64,000 nt of DNA from JAWLBM01 sp041687675 (GCA_041687675.1 JAWLBM010000023.1:1-64000); one strand, 5' to 3'. Counted from the stretch's first letter, positions 43,047 through 53,395 are shown. Numbers and translations are program-made. Notes: generated by a model not told the origin, from the sequence alone.

Positions 43047-45911
43047 TCAGGCGCTGAGCCGCCCGGCCGCCGCGCCGACGCGGGCGGCGGCCTGCGCCGC
43101 CGTCTCGGGACGGCCGATCCAGTAGCCCTGCCCCTCGGTGCAGCCGGAGAGGCGGAGGAGCTCGTAGAGGTCCTCGGTCTCGATGCCCTCGGCCGTGGTG
43201 GCGATGCCGAGGTTCTGGGCGAGGCTGATGACGGCGGCGACGATCGAGCCGGCCTCGTTCGAGGTCGGAATCGCCCGCACGAAGGACTGGTCGATCTTGA
43301 TCTTGTCGAAGGGGAAGCTGCGCAGGCAGCTCAGCGACGAGAAGCCGGTGCCGAAGTCGTCCAGCGAGATCTTGACCCCGAGGCCCTTCAGCGCCGAGAG
43401 GCTCTCGCGGGTGATGTCGTCGTCCTGCAGGAGCACGCTCTCGGTGACCTCCAGCTCGAGCCGGTGCGGCGCGAGCCCGCTGGTGTCGAGCGCGTCGACG
43501 ACCATCTCCACGAAGCCGGTCCGCTGCAGCTGCCGGGCCGACAGGTTGACGGCGACCCGCACCGGGTCCGGCCAGCGGGTGGCCTCGAGCGTCGCGGTGC
43601 GCAGGATCCACTCGCCCATCGGCAGGATGAGCCCCGTTTCCTCGGCGAGCGGGATGAACTCCACCGGCGGCACCATGCCGAGCCTCGGGTTGCGCCAGCG
43701 CATCAGCGCCTCGAAGCCGCTGATCTCGCCGCTGACGAAGTCGACCTGCGGCTGGAAGAAGCACTCCAGCTCCTCGTTCTCGATGGCCACGCGCAGGTCG
43801 GTGACCATGTCGTGGCGGGCCTTCACCGCCACCTCCATGTTGGGCTCGAAGAAGCGGAAGGTGTTGCGGCCCTCGAACTTCGCCCGGTAGAGCGCGAGGT
43901 CGGCCTGCTTCAGCAGCGTGTCCGGGTCGCGGCCGTCGGAGGGCGCCACGGCGACGCCGATCGACACGCTGATGACCGCCTCGTGGTCCTCCATCACCAC
44001 CGGTTCGGCGATCACCTTGACGAGGGTCTCGCAGCGGATCGACAGGGTCTCGGTGCTGGGGGCGATGCGGGTGACGATGGCGAACTCGTCGCCGCCGAGC
44101 CGGGCCACCAGCTCGATGTCGTCGACGCAGGTGCGCAGGCGCCGGGCCACGTGGCAGAGCAACCGGTCGCCGGCCGGGTGGCCGAAGGTGTCGTTGATGG
44201 TCTTGAACTCGTCGAGGTCGAGGCAGAGCACGCCGAAGGTGCCGCCCTCCGCCCGCTGCCGGTCGAGCTGGCGGCTGAGGTGCTCGCGCAGCGTCACCCG
44301 GTTCGGCAGCCCGGTGAGCGCGTCGTGCTTGGCGAGGTGGACCAGCCGTTCGCGGGCGCGCTGGCGCTCTGTGATGTCCTCGTAGATGGCCACCCAGCCA
44401 CCGCCGACCAGCGGCTGGCGGGTGCACAGGATCGTCCGCCCGTCCTGAAGGCGGACGTTGGAGGTGGTGCGCTCGATGTCGGAGAGGCCGGCCGGGGCGG
44501 CCCCCGTCCCGTCGTCCGTCTCGCTGGTCTCGGCGACCACGTTCTCCATCGCCTTCAGCGTCTCGAAGGAGATGCCGGGCGCCACGTCGCCGCGCACGAA
44601 TCCGAAGATCTCCTCGTAGCGGCGGTTGGACACGATCAGGTTGCGGTCCCTGTCGAACATGCAAAGACCGTGGGACATGTTGTTGAGCGCCGCGTCGAAC
44701 AGCCTGTTCTGGTTGCGCAGCTCCGACTCGCGTCGCTCCAGGATGACGTTCTTGTCGAAGATGTCGGCGCGCAGCCCGTCGCGCTCCTTGGCGCTGTCGT
44801 TGAGGACGGCGACGGCGCGGGCGATCGAGCCCACCTCGTCCTGGCGGCCCTGCCCCTCGATCGGCACGTCGTAGACGCCGCGGGCGATGAACCCGACGGC
44901 CTCGGCGAGCCCCTTCATCGGCTGGGTGATCGGCCGCGCGGTGAGCCAGAGGATCAATGTGAGGAACATCGAGGCGCCGAGCCCGACGATGCCGAGCCAA
45001 CGGACCAGCGAGATGCCCTCGGCGCGACCGATCTCGGTCACCTCGCGCTGGGCCCGGTAGAGTTCCTCGAGCGGCTTCAGCGCGCAGAGCTCGAGCCGCT
45101 TGAGGGCCGGCCCGCAGCGTGACACGTGCTGGTTCTCGGGATCGACGAAGCTGGTCGGCCGCTCGTCCACGTTGGGGACGAACCGGGTGCCGGCCTGCGA
45201 CACCAGCTCGTCTCCGTAGTAGACGGCGACGGCGACCTTGGTGATCTCGGTGAACTCTTCCAGCGTCGGCTCGAGCGCACGCAGGGAGCGCTGGGCGATC
45301 AGGCTGCCGGCGACGTCGCCGAACTCGTCGTAGAGCGGCTGGACGACCACGAGCTGGATCGTCCGCCGCGCGTCGTCCAGCACCGGCGGCATCTCCTCGG
45401 CCGTCATCAGGTCGACGATGCGGGCGCTCCGGTCGACGTCGGCCTCCTCGAGGACAGAGAGGATCCTGCCGTAGTAGCTGCTCGCCTTCAGGCGGCGGTC
45501 GATGGCCACGAGGTCGAACACGGAGGAGGACGCCCCGACCACGTTGCCCTGGCGGTCGGTCACGACGATCGAGTCCACCTCGGCGTTGCTGGCCGCCGGC
45601 TTCAGCAGTTCCGCGATCGCGACGTTGTTGCGCGAGAACACAACCATGGTGGTGTCGGCGCGGTTGGCGATCGCCTCGATGCGCCGGGCGATGTCCTCCG
45701 ACATGAATCGCAGGCGGGCCGCGGCGAGGCCGTGGTCCGCCAGCAGAAGTTCGGAAAGGTTGTTGGTCGTGATCGCCTCGAGCGCCGCCGCCTGGCTGCG
45801 CAGGCTGGCGTCGAGGCGCGTGTACACGACCCCGATGAACAACGAGAAGCCCGCCGCGACAGCGACCACCGCGGAAACGATGAACCGTATCGAGAGCGAG
45901 CGGAACAGCAT
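43047..45911 (-). CDS. GGDEF-EAL sensor protein with PAS and HAMP domains
   Basis: This is an inner-membrane cyclic-di-GMP enzyme of 954 residues. It has an N-terminal helix, a periplasmic sensor of about 280 residues (with two cysteines, SRCGPALKRLELCA), a second helix (about 317-336), HAMP (ARPITQPMKG), PAS (about 410-525), GGDEF near residue 607 (RLGGDEF, intact) and EAL near 734 (GFEALMRW with DDFGTGFSS later, intact). Both catalytic motifs are complete, so net direction cannot be told. The PstS-like gene is 6 bases upstream in the same operon and may deliver the signal. Confidence 0.93.
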   Translation of the reverse strand: MLFRSLSIRFIVSAVVAVAAGFSLFIGVVYTRLDASLRSQAAALEAITTNNLSELLLADHGLAAARLRFMSEDIARRIEAIANRADTTMVVFSRNNVAIAELLKPAASNAEVDSIVVTDRQGNVVGASSSVFDLVAIDRRLKASSYYGRILSVLEEADVDRSARIVDLMTAEEMPPVLDDARRTIQLVVVQPLYDEFGDVAGSLIAQRSLRALEPTLEEFTEITKVAVAVYYGDELVSQAGTRFVPNVDERPTSFVDPENQHVSRCGPALKRLELCALKPLEELYRAQREVTEIGRAEGISLVRWLGIVGLGASMFLTLILWLTARPITQPMKGLAEAVGFIARGVYDVPIEGQGRQDEVGSIARAVAVLNDSAKERDGLRADIFDKNVILERRESELRNQNRLFDAALNNMSHGLCMFDRDRNLIVSNRRYEEIFGFVRGDVAPGISFETLKAMENVVAETSETDDGTGAAPAGLSDIERTTSNVRLQDGRTILCTRQPLVGGGWVAIYEDITERQRARERLVHLAKHDALTGLPNRVTLREHLSRQLDRQRAEGGTFGVLCLDLDEFKTINDTFGHPAGDRLLCHVARRLRTCVDDIELVARLGGDEFAIVTRIAPSTETLSIRCETLVKVIAEPVVMEDHEAVISVSIGVAVAPSDGRDPDTLLKQADLALYRAKFEGRNTFRFFEPNMEVAVKARHDMVTDLRVAIENEELECFFQPQVDFVSGEISGFEALMRWRNPRLGMVPPVEFIPLAEETGLILPMGEWILRTATLEATRWPDPVRVAVNLSARQLQRTGFVEMVVDALDTSGLAPHRLELEVTESVLLQDDDITRESLSALKGLGVKISLDDFGTGFSSLSCLRSFPFDKIKIDQSFVRAIPTSNEAGSIVAAVISLAQNLGIATTAEGIETEDLYELLRLSGCTEGQGYWIGRPETAAQAAARVGAAAGRLSA

Positions 45912-45917
45912 GGGACG

Positions 45918-46718
45918 TCAATCGCCTATGGGGACCGCGCCGTAGGCGGCCATCAGCTGGCGAGCCCTGTCGGAGGTGACGTAGTCGAGGAACTTGTCCA
46001 CCTCGGGCGTGGACGCCCCCTTCGTGAAGGCGAAGGCGAGTTCCACAGCACTCGGGTAGCCGTCCTCGTTGGGCTTGCGGCCGTCGATGCGAAGCACCGT
46101 GGTGTCGGCATCGAGCGAGGTCGAGTAGGGGCCGAAGCCGATGGCGCCCTCGACGCTGCGCACGGTGTCGATGGCGTCCTGGGTGGTGACGGCGATCTTC
46201 GACTTGTCGGTGATCTCGAGATCCTTCCAGCCGGGCATGCCCGCACGCAGGGCGATCAGGCTGGAGTCCGCGTCCTCGCGGCGGACGACGCGGATCTTCA
46301 TCGCCGGGCCGCCGACCTCCGACCAGTCGGTGATGCGGCCGGCATAGATGCCGGTCACCTGGTCGGTGGTGAGTTCCTCGACGCCGACGTTGGGGTGCAC
46401 GACGAAGGCGGTGCGAAGGCTGGCCACCGGCACCTCGACGAGGCCGGCCTCCTTCTCGGTGTCCTTCAGCGGGCGGGCGATGCGGGCGAGCTTCTCGGTG
46501 CCGGCGGCGACCGCGGCGATGCCGCCGCCCGAGCCTATGCTGGCCGGCAGCAGGACCTCCTCGCCGGTCTCGGCGAGGTAGAGCGCGGCGACCGCGCGGA
46601 GCATCTCGAGGCCATCGCCGGTGCCGACTACCTTCAACTGCTCGGCCGAGGCCTGGCCGGCGATGACGGCAAAACCGGCGGCGACAAGGGTCCGGCGGAT
46701 CAGGCGTGCGATCTTCAT
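45918..46718 (-). CDS. PstS-like periplasmic binding protein
   Basis: This is a phosphate-binding-type periplasmic protein of 266 residues. A signal peptide (cleavage after GQASA, about 25) is followed by the PstS-like start VVGTGDGLEMLRAVA, with GSGGGIAAV (anion-loop region) and IYAGRITDWSEVGG, a strongly conserved PstS segment. No pst permease genes are nearby. Its stop is 6 bases from the GGDEF-EAL start, so it looks like a dedicated sensor input rather than a transport component. ATG 46718 has AAGGAGGG upstream. Confidence 0.85.
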   Translation of the reverse strand: MKIARLIRRTLVAAGFAVIAGQASAEQLKVVGTGDGLEMLRAVAALYLAETGEEVLLPASIGSGGGIAAVAAGTEKLARIARPLKDTEKEAGLVEVPVASLRTAFVVHPNVGVEELTTDQVTGIYAGRITDWSEVGGPAMKIRVVRREDADSSLIALRAGMPGWKDLEITDKSKIAVTTQDAIDTVRSVEGAIGFGPYSTSLDADTTVLRIDGRKPNEDGYPSAVELAFAFTKGASTPEVDKFLDYVTSDRARQLMAAYGAVPIGD

Positions 46719-46775
46719 GGGATCAACCCTCCTTGGGTCCATGTGTCCAAAACATAGGTTTAGAAACATCAATAT

Positions 46776-46854
46776 TGGGTTTACCCATGCATTAGATCTG
46801 TTCCGACGTATGGAGCTTCAGGGGGGGTCGCCCGGCGATCGGCCGGGCGGTTTT
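46776..46854 (+). promoter_or_regulatory. Divergent gap: palindrome and terminator-like leader hairpin
   Basis: In the 187-base gap between the PstS-like gene and the SIS gene there is TGGGT-TT-ACCCA (46776-46787), a possible operator. A strong hairpin follows on the + strand (46829-46836 with 46842-46849) and ends in GTTTT, 52 bases before the SIS start. A terminator-like element in a leader suggests attenuation of the amino-sugar operon, or the end of a short unannotated transcript. Confidence 0.4.
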
Positions 46855-46905
46855 GCCTCCGGATCCGGTCTGTGGTTCAACGGCGGAGCGAGCGGAAGGA
46901 CGGAC

Positions 46906-47940
46906 ATGGCGAACGGCGGGACGAGCCTGATGGCGAGGGAGACGGCGGAGGCGCCGGAGGCGGTGGCGCGGCTGGTCGCGGCGGAGCGCGACTCGTTCCG
47001 CCGGATCGGCGAACGGCTCAGGGCGCTCTCGCCGCCGGTGGTCGCGACCTGCGCCCGCGGCTCCTCCGACCACGCCGCCGGCTACCTCAAATATGTGATG
47101 GAGCTGTCGACGGGCGTCCCGGTCGCCTCGATCGGCCCCTCGGTGGCCTCCGTCTGGGACGCGCCGCTGAAGCTCGCCGGCGGCGTGCTGGTCACCATTT
47201 CCCAGTCCGGCCGCAGCCCGGACCTGATCGCGCTGCAAGCCAAGGCCCGCGCCGGCGGCGCGCTGGCGATCGCCCTCGTCAACGATGCGGAGAGCCCCGT
47301 CGCGGCTGCGGCGGACATCGTGGTTCCGCTCCATTGCGGGCCGGAGCGCAGCGTTGCGGCGACCAAGTCCTTCGTCGCCTCCACCGTGGCCGCCGCCGCC
47401 ATGGTGGCCGCCTTCGCCGGCGACGAGGCGCTGACGGCGGCTCTCGACCGGCTGCCGGAGGCGCTCGCCGGGGCGCTCGCGGTCGACTGGTCGGCGGCGG
47501 AGGCGACCTTCCGCGACGCCGCCTCCCTCTACGTGGTCGGCCGCGGTCCCGGCTTCCCGATCGCCGAGGAGGCGGCGCTGAAGTTCAAGGAGACGACCGC
47601 CATCCACGCCGAGGCCTACTCGACCGCCGAGGTGATGCATGGGCCGCTCCGCCTCGTCGGCGAGGGCCTGCCGGTGCTCGCCTTCGTGCCGGAGGACGCG
47701 GCGCTGGAGACCAACCGGGCGGCGCTGGAACGCCTCGCCCGCACCGGCGGGCGGGTGTTCTCGATCGGTCGGGCGGGCCTGCCCGGCACGCGGCTGCCGG
47801 CCGTCCGCACCGGCCATGGCATGCTCGACCCGATCGCCGGGATCCTGTCGTTCTACCGCTTCGTCGAGGCGGTCACCCGCGCGCGCGGCCTCGACCCGGA
47901 CCGCCCGGCCCACCTTGCCAAGGTCACGGAGACGCGATGA
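46906..47940 (+). CDS. SIS-domain aminosugar-phosphate deaminase (NagB-II-like)
   Basis: This cytoplasmic protein of 344 residues has two SIS domains, like the isomerase half of GlmS without the glutaminase part. Family marks are ARGSSDHAA, TISQSGRSPDLI (sugar-phosphate loop), VAATKSFVAS and EAALKFKETTAIHAEAYSTAEVMHGP. Such NagB-II proteins convert glucosamine-6-P to fructose-6-P and ammonia. The overlap with nagA (ATGA) supports this. ATG 46906 has GGAAGGA upstream. Confidence 0.88.
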   Translation: MANGGTSLMARETAEAPEAVARLVAAERDSFRRIGERLRALSPPVVATCARGSSDHAAGYLKYVMELSTGVPVASIGPSVASVWDAPLKLAGGVLVTISQSGRSPDLIALQAKARAGGALAIALVNDAESPVAAAADIVVPLHCGPERSVAATKSFVASTVAAAAMVAAFAGDEALTAALDRLPEALAGALAVDWSAAEATFRDAASLYVVGRGPGFPIAEEAALKFKETTAIHAEAYSTAEVMHGPLRLVGEGLPVLAFVPEDAALETNRAALERLARTGGRVFSIGRAGLPGTRLPAVRTGHGMLDPIAGILSFYRFVEAVTRARGLDPDRPAHLAKVTETR

Positions 47941-49082
47941 TGGCGCCGATCGCTCTCACCGGCGCCGATGTGTTCGACGGCGAGCGCACCATCCGCGGCG
48001 CGGCGCTGCTGCTCGACGGCGAGCGGGTCGGCGACATCGTCGCGGCGGCGGAGCTTCCGGCGGGGATCCCGGCCGAGGACCTCGGCGGCGGCCTCCTCGC
48101 GCCCGGCTTCCTCGACCTGCAGGTGAACGGGGGCGGCGGCTATCTCGTCAATGACGGCCCCACGGCCCGGGGCCTCGCCACCATGGCGGCGGCCCACCGG
48201 CGCTTCGGCACCACCGCGATGCTGCCGACGCTGATCACCGACACCGAGACCGTGACCGGGGCGGCGATCGAGGCGGTGGCCGCGGCGGTGGGCAGGGTGC
48301 CGGGAGTGATCGGCCTCCACCTGGAAGGCCCCCACCTCGCCCCGTCCCGCCGCGGCGCCCATCGCGCCGAGCTGATGCGGCCGATGACGGAGGCGGACGC
48401 CGACCGGCTGGTCGCGGCGCGCGAGCGCATCGGCCTCCTCCTCGTCACCGTCGCCGCCGAGCAGGCGCCGCCGGCGCTGATCCGCCGCCTCGCCGACGGC
48501 GGCGTCATCGTCAGCCTCGGCCACACCGACGCCGACTATGACACGGCCATGCGCGCCTTCGACGCCGGGGCTCGGATGGCGACCCACCTCTTCAACGCGA
48601 TGAGCCCGCTCGGCCACCGGGCGCCGGGCCTCGTCGGCGCGGCGCTCGACGCCGGGCACGTCCACGCGGGGATCATCGCCGACGGGCACCATGTCCACCC
48701 GGCCGCGCTCGGCGTCGCCCTGCGCGGCAAGCGGCGGCCGGGGCGGCTGTTCCTCGTCACCGACGCGATGTCGACGGTGGGCGTGCCCGGCGACCGCTTC
48801 GACCTCGGCGGCCGGACGGTGCGCCGCGACGGCACGCGGCTGACGCTCGAGGACGGCACCCTGGCCGGCTCGGGCATCGACATGGCGGCGAGCCTTGCCT
48901 GGACGGTCGACACCCTCGGCCTTCCCGTCGAGGAGGCGCTGCGGATGGCGTCGGCCTACCCCGCCGAGGCGCTGGGGCTCAAGGACGGCCGCGGCAGCCT
49001 GGTGCCGGGCGCGCCGGCGGACCTCGTTCTCCTCGGCCCCGATCTGAAGGTGCGACGCACCTGGATCGCCGGCCGCCCCTAG
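47937..49082 (+). CDS. nagA: NagA, N-acetylglucosamine-6-phosphate deacetylase
   Basis: NagA removes acetate from GlcNAc-6-P to give glucosamine-6-P for the preceding deaminase. The 381 residues are an amidohydrolase-fold enzyme with metal and catalytic motifs LHLEGPHL, SLGHTDADYD, ATHLFNAMSPL and VTDAMSTVG. The start overlaps the SIS gene by 4 bases. A second ATG directly follows the first. No GlcNAc kinase or phosphotransferase is in the window, so the phosphorylated substrate must come from elsewhere, for example cell-wall recycling. Confidence 0.94.
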   Translation: MMAPIALTGADVFDGERTIRGAALLLDGERVGDIVAAAELPAGIPAEDLGGGLLAPGFLDLQVNGGGGYLVNDGPTARGLATMAAAHRRFGTTAMLPTLITDTETVTGAAIEAVAAAVGRVPGVIGLHLEGPHLAPSRRGAHRAELMRPMTEADADRLVAARERIGLLLVTVAAEQAPPALIRRLADGGVIVSLGHTDADYDTAMRAFDAGARMATHLFNAMSPLGHRAPGLVGAALDAGHVHAGIIADGHHVHPAALGVALRGKRRPGRLFLVTDAMSTVGVPGDRFDLGGRTVRRDGTRLTLEDGTLAGSGIDMAASLAWTVDTLGLPVEEALRMASAYPAEALGLKDGRGSLVPGAPADLVLLGPDLKVRRTWIAGRP

Positions 49083-49198
49083 AGCGCTTTCCGATCAGGT
49101 GCAATCACCTGATCGACGAGAAATCGCTCCCGATTCAAAGCCTTGAGCATATTCTTGTCGTTCAGATCGGTCCGATCTGAACGGAATATGCTCAAGGC
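49082..49198. repeat. Double-hairpin intergenic repeat element
   Basis: Two adjacent stem-loops fill the gap between convergent nagA and the ABC ATPase gene. The first spans 49082-49129: core stem 49093-49101 with 49106-49114, and outer pairs GAGCG with CGCTC. The second spans 49140-49198: a 15-base outer stem (49140-49154 with 49184-49198) and an 11-base inner stem (49160-49170 with 49172-49182). Such modular palindromes occur as dispersed intergenic families in Rhizobiales. It may end transcription from both sides. Only one copy was seen in this window. Confidence 0.7.
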
Positions 49199-49212
49199 CT
49201 GAGCCGGGCCGG

Positions 49213-49988
<776 letters not shown>

Positions 49989-49992
<4 letters not shown>

Positions 49993-50981
49993 ACCCGTGC
50001 GTCCTTGCGCGCCTGGTACTGGTCGATGAAGACGGCGAGGATCAGCACCGCGCCGATCGCCATCTGCTGGTAGAAGGACTGCACAGCGAGGAGGTTCAGC
50101 CCGTTCTGCAGCACGCCCATGATCAGCGCGCCGATCAGGGTGCCGAGGATCGACGCGCGGCCGCCGAAGAGGTTGGTGCCGCCGATGATCGCCGCGGTGA
50201 TGGCGGTGAGTTCGTAGTTGAGGCCGGCCGTCGGGTCGCCGGAGTTGATGCGGGCCATGAACAGCAGACCCGCGAGGCCCGCGAGAAGCCCGGAGATCGT
50301 GTAGAGCGCCCGCCGGTGCCGGTCGACCCGGATGCCGGCCGCCCGCGCCGCCGTCTCGCTGTCGCCGATCGCCAGCGTGTGCTTGCCGAAGCGGGTGTAG
50401 CCGAGCGCGATGTGCGCCACCGCGGCGGTCAGGATGAAGATGATCACCGGCATCGGGATGCCGAAGGGGCGGCCCTGGCCGAGATAGACGAGGAAGCTCG
50501 GCAGCCCGTAGATCACCCGCCCGTCGGAGATGACGAGGCCGAGGCCGCGGGCAAGGCCCAGCATGCCGAGGGTGACGATGAAGGCCGGGATCAGCGCCCG
50601 GGTGATCAGCTGGCCGTTGACCCAGCCGGCGAAGGCGCCCGCCGCGAGGCAGCCGATCACGCCGAAGATCGCCGGCATGCCGAGGATCACCGCCGCATAG
50701 GCGCCGACCACGCCGGAGAAGCCCATCACCGATCCGAGCGACAGGTCGAGGCCGCCGGAGCCGATCACGAAGGTGGCGCCGATGGCGAGGATGCCGATCG
50801 TGGAGGTGGCGAGCAGGATGTTGAGGATGTTGCTGACCGAGAGGAAGTAGGGCGACAGCACCGCCATGGCGGCGCTGAGCCCGATCAGCACGACGAGCGA
50901 TTCCAGGCGGATCTGCAGGCGCTCGATGGTGAAGCGCTGGGCCCGTGTCCACGGGTTTTCGAGGGCGAGATCTGTGCTCAT
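49989..50981 (-). CDS. Sugar ABC importer, permease subunit
   Basis: This inner-membrane permease of the RbsC family has 330 residues and about nine or ten helices. Family marks include GSGGLDLSLGSVMG near residue 74 and NLFGGRASILGTLIGALIMG near 268. It probably works as a homodimer with the ATPase and binding protein of the same operon. The binding-protein gene is 103 bases upstream. Confidence 0.93.
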
Positions 50982-51084
50982 GGGTCCCCGTCGTCTCGCG
51001 GTCGGCCTCGCCGCGCGGCGTGAACGGAGGACGGCGGCCCGCGAGGGGCCGCCGTCCGGGCGTACGTCCGTCAGCCGAACGGCC

Positions 51085-52053
51085 TCACTTCACGTATTCG
51101 AGCATCGGCTCGGTCTTGGCGTCCAGCACCTCCTTGGTGAGGACGAGGGTCGGCACGGCGATATCCGCCGGCACCTCTTCGCCGGCGAGCGCCCGCTTGG
51201 CGTTCTCCACGGCGAGCTTGCCGACCAGGTAGGGAAGCTGCGCCACCGAGGCGTTGAGCCGGCCCTCGTTGATCGACTTCACCGCATCGACGTTGCCGTC
51301 GACCCCGATAATGGTCACCTGGTCGCCCTTGCCGGCGGCGTAGACCGATTCCACCGCGCCGAGCGCCATGCCGTCGTTGGCGGCGAAGATGCCGACGAGG
51401 CCGGGATTGGCGGTCAGGGTGTCGTTGGTGATGTTGGCGGCCTTACCGCGGTCCCAGTCGCCCGGCAGCGAGGCGACGATCTCGAGCCCGGGGGCGAGTT
51501 CCTTCAGCCGGTCGGCGAAGCCCTGGGCGCGCTTCTGGCCGGTGATGTTGCCGGACAGGCCCTCGATCACCAGCACCGGGCCGGTGGCGTCCGCGCCGAG
51601 CTTGGAGACGAGGTACTCGGCGCCCTGGGCGCCGGCGGCCACGTTGTCCGAGCCGATGCGGAAGGTGATGTCGATGCCGGCCTGCTCGAGCACCGCCGGG
51701 TCGAGGTTGCCGTCGAGGTCGATCACCTTGATGCCGCGGTCGAGCGCGGTCTGAAGGCACGGCAGCAGGTTGGTCGAGTTGATCGCGGCGGTGATCATCA
51801 CCACCGGGTTGCGCTCGAGCATGGTGTTGCAGAGGTTGAGCTGCGGCTCGGCCGCCTGGTCGCTCTCGGCGGCCTGCAGGAAGTAGGGCACCCCCGCCTC
51901 CTTCGCGCCGTCCTCCACGCCCGAGGACATCGCGCCCCAGAACGGGTTCGACAGGGTCTTCATCAGCACGCCGTACTCGCCCTCCTGGGCGCTGGCGGCG
52001 GTGGCGCCGGCCACGAGCGTGATCGCCGCGGCCATCCCAATCAGTCGGTTCAT
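51085..52053 (-). CDS. Sugar-binding protein of the ABC importer
   Basis: This is a periplasmic binding protein (type I fold, peripla_BP_4) of 322 residues. The signal peptide is cleaved after TAASA (about residue 22). Segments MKTLSNPFWGAM, AAINSTNLLP, VIDLDGNLDP and FAANDGMALGAV are typical of ribose/allose/xylitol-type receptors. The ligand cannot be read from the sequence. It is the first gene of the operon and is divergent from the 2-hydroxyacid dehydrogenase. Confidence 0.9.
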   Translation of the reverse strand: MNRLIGMAAAITLVAGATAASAQEGEYGVLMKTLSNPFWGAMSSGVEDGAKEAGVPYFLQAAESDQAAEPQLNLCNTMLERNPVVMITAAINSTNLLPCLQTALDRGIKVIDLDGNLDPAVLEQAGIDITFRIGSDNVAAGAQGAEYLVSKLGADATGPVLVIEGLSGNITGQKRAQGFADRLKELAPGLEIVASLPGDWDRGKAANITNDTLTANPGLVGIFAANDGMALGAVESVYAAGKGDQVTIIGVDGNVDAVKSINEGRLNASVAQLPYLVGKLAVENAKRALAGEEVPADIAVPTLVLTKEVLDAKTEPMLEYVK

Positions 52054-52226
52054 GTCGTCGCTCCTCCACTGGTCCGTTGTTCTTTTCCGCGCGACGGCTC
52101 CGGCCGTCGACGGGATCTCCCCTGGGCCGGTCGCCCGCGCGCGCGCCCGCGGCGGTCCGGGTCCGGATTCCGCGCAAAGGATGCCGCCGGGTCACCTCGC
52201 CATTCCGGCCGCTCCATGCAAGGGTG

Positions 52227-52270
52227 ACGATAAAGCGGTTTGCGGGGTCTTGTAAAACGATTTATCGTTT
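52227..52270. promoter_or_regulatory. Palindromic operator between sugar operons
   Basis: AAACGAT-TT-ATCGTTT (52255-52270) is a perfect 7-2-7 inverted repeat, and a degenerate copy (ACGATAAAGCGGTTT) lies at 52227-52241, centred about 28 bases away. It is within the 287-base divergent gap (52054-52340), which holds no gene. This is the pattern of a LacI- or DeoR-type repressor site controlling both the importer and the dehydrogenase-kinase pair. No such regulator is encoded in the window. Confidence 0.5.
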
Positions 52271-52340
52271 CACCAACCGGCGGCCGTTCCCGATGATGGG
52301 CCAAATTGAGCCGGACTTGCAGAGGCTTGGGGAGGAAAAC

Positions 52341-53387
52341 ATGTCGGATGCCACCGCGACGGGGGCGGATCGCCCGCTCGTCCTCAGCGTGCCCGAACCG
52401 CGCTCGCTGGACCTGATCTTCACCGACGAGGCGCGCCGGCGCCTGCACGCCGGCTACGATGTGGTGGAGACGACCGCGGACCGGCTCGCAGAGCTCGACC
52501 CGGGGGTGCTCCGCCGCGCCCGCTACATCATCGGCCAGCCGCCGATCCCGGCCGACCTGCTGGCCCGCCTCGAGGCCCTCAGCTGCATCTTCAACGTCGA
52601 GACCAACCTCCTCGACAACATGCCCTACGACGAGGTCTTCCGCCGCGGCATCCACGTGGTGACCACCGGCCTCGTCTTCGCCGAGCCGGTGGCCGAGCTC
52701 GGCCTCGCCATGGCGCTGAATCTTGCCCGCGACATCGTCGACGCCGACCTCGCCTTCCGCGAGGGGCGCGAGCTGTGGGGCGGCGACGGCAACGCGAGGG
52801 CGCGGCTCCTCTCCGGCTCGGAGATCGGCATCGTCGGATTCGGCGACCTCGGCCGAGCGCTGAACCGCCTGCTCGCCGGCTTCCGGGCCCGCGTGCGCGT
52901 GTTCGATCCCTGGCTGCCGCCGTCGATCCTGCGCGACGCCGGCGTCGAGCCGGCGGACCTCGACACCGTGCTCTCAAAGAGCGACACCGTCTTCGTCGTC
53001 GCCGCCGTCACCACCGAGAACCGCGCCTTCCTCGGCGCCGACGCCTTCGCGAAGATGCGGCCCGGGGCCTCCTTCGTCCTGCTCTCGCGCGCCGACGTGG
53101 TGGACTTCGAGGCGCTGATGGAGGCGGTCCGGAGCGGTCACATCCTCGCCGCCAGCGACGTCTTCCCCGAGGAACCGCTCGCCGCCGGCCACCCGGTGCG
53201 GACGATCCCGGGATTCCTCCGCTCCGCCCACCGGGCCGGCGCCCTCGACGTCGCCTTCAAGCGGATGGGCGAGATGGTGCTCGAGGACATGGCGCTGATG
53301 GACAAGGGCCTGCCGCCGCTGCGCAGCAAGCGGGCGGAGCGCGAGACGGTGCGGCGGATGCGCTCGCGCCCGGTCACCCGGAACTGA
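52341..53387 (+). CDS. D-2-hydroxyacid dehydrogenase family protein
   Basis: This is an NAD-dependent oxidoreductase of 348 residues. The nucleotide loop GIVGFGDLGRAL (about 157-168) and the catalytic trio Arg (LLSRADVVDFEAL), Glu (FPEEPL) and His (RSAHRAGA) are all in place, so it should be active on an alpha-hydroxy acid. ATG 52341 has GGGGAGG upstream. It is followed after 8 bases by xylulokinase and is divergent from a sugar importer. A sugar-acid intermediate of that sugar is the likely substrate, by context only. Confidence 0.87.
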   Translation: MSDATATGADRPLVLSVPEPRSLDLIFTDEARRRLHAGYDVVETTADRLAELDPGVLRRARYIIGQPPIPADLLARLEALSCIFNVETNLLDNMPYDEVFRRGIHVVTTGLVFAEPVAELGLAMALNLARDIVDADLAFREGRELWGGDGNARARLLSGSEIGIVGFGDLGRALNRLLAGFRARVRVFDPWLPPSILRDAGVEPADLDTVLSKSDTVFVVAAVTTENRAFLGADAFAKMRPGASFVLLSRADVVDFEALMEAVRSGHILAASDVFPEEPLAAGHPVRTIPGFLRSAHRAGALDVAFKRMGEMVLEDMALMDKGLPPLRSKRAERETVRRMRSRPVTRN

Positions 53388-53395
53388 GCGCGGCG

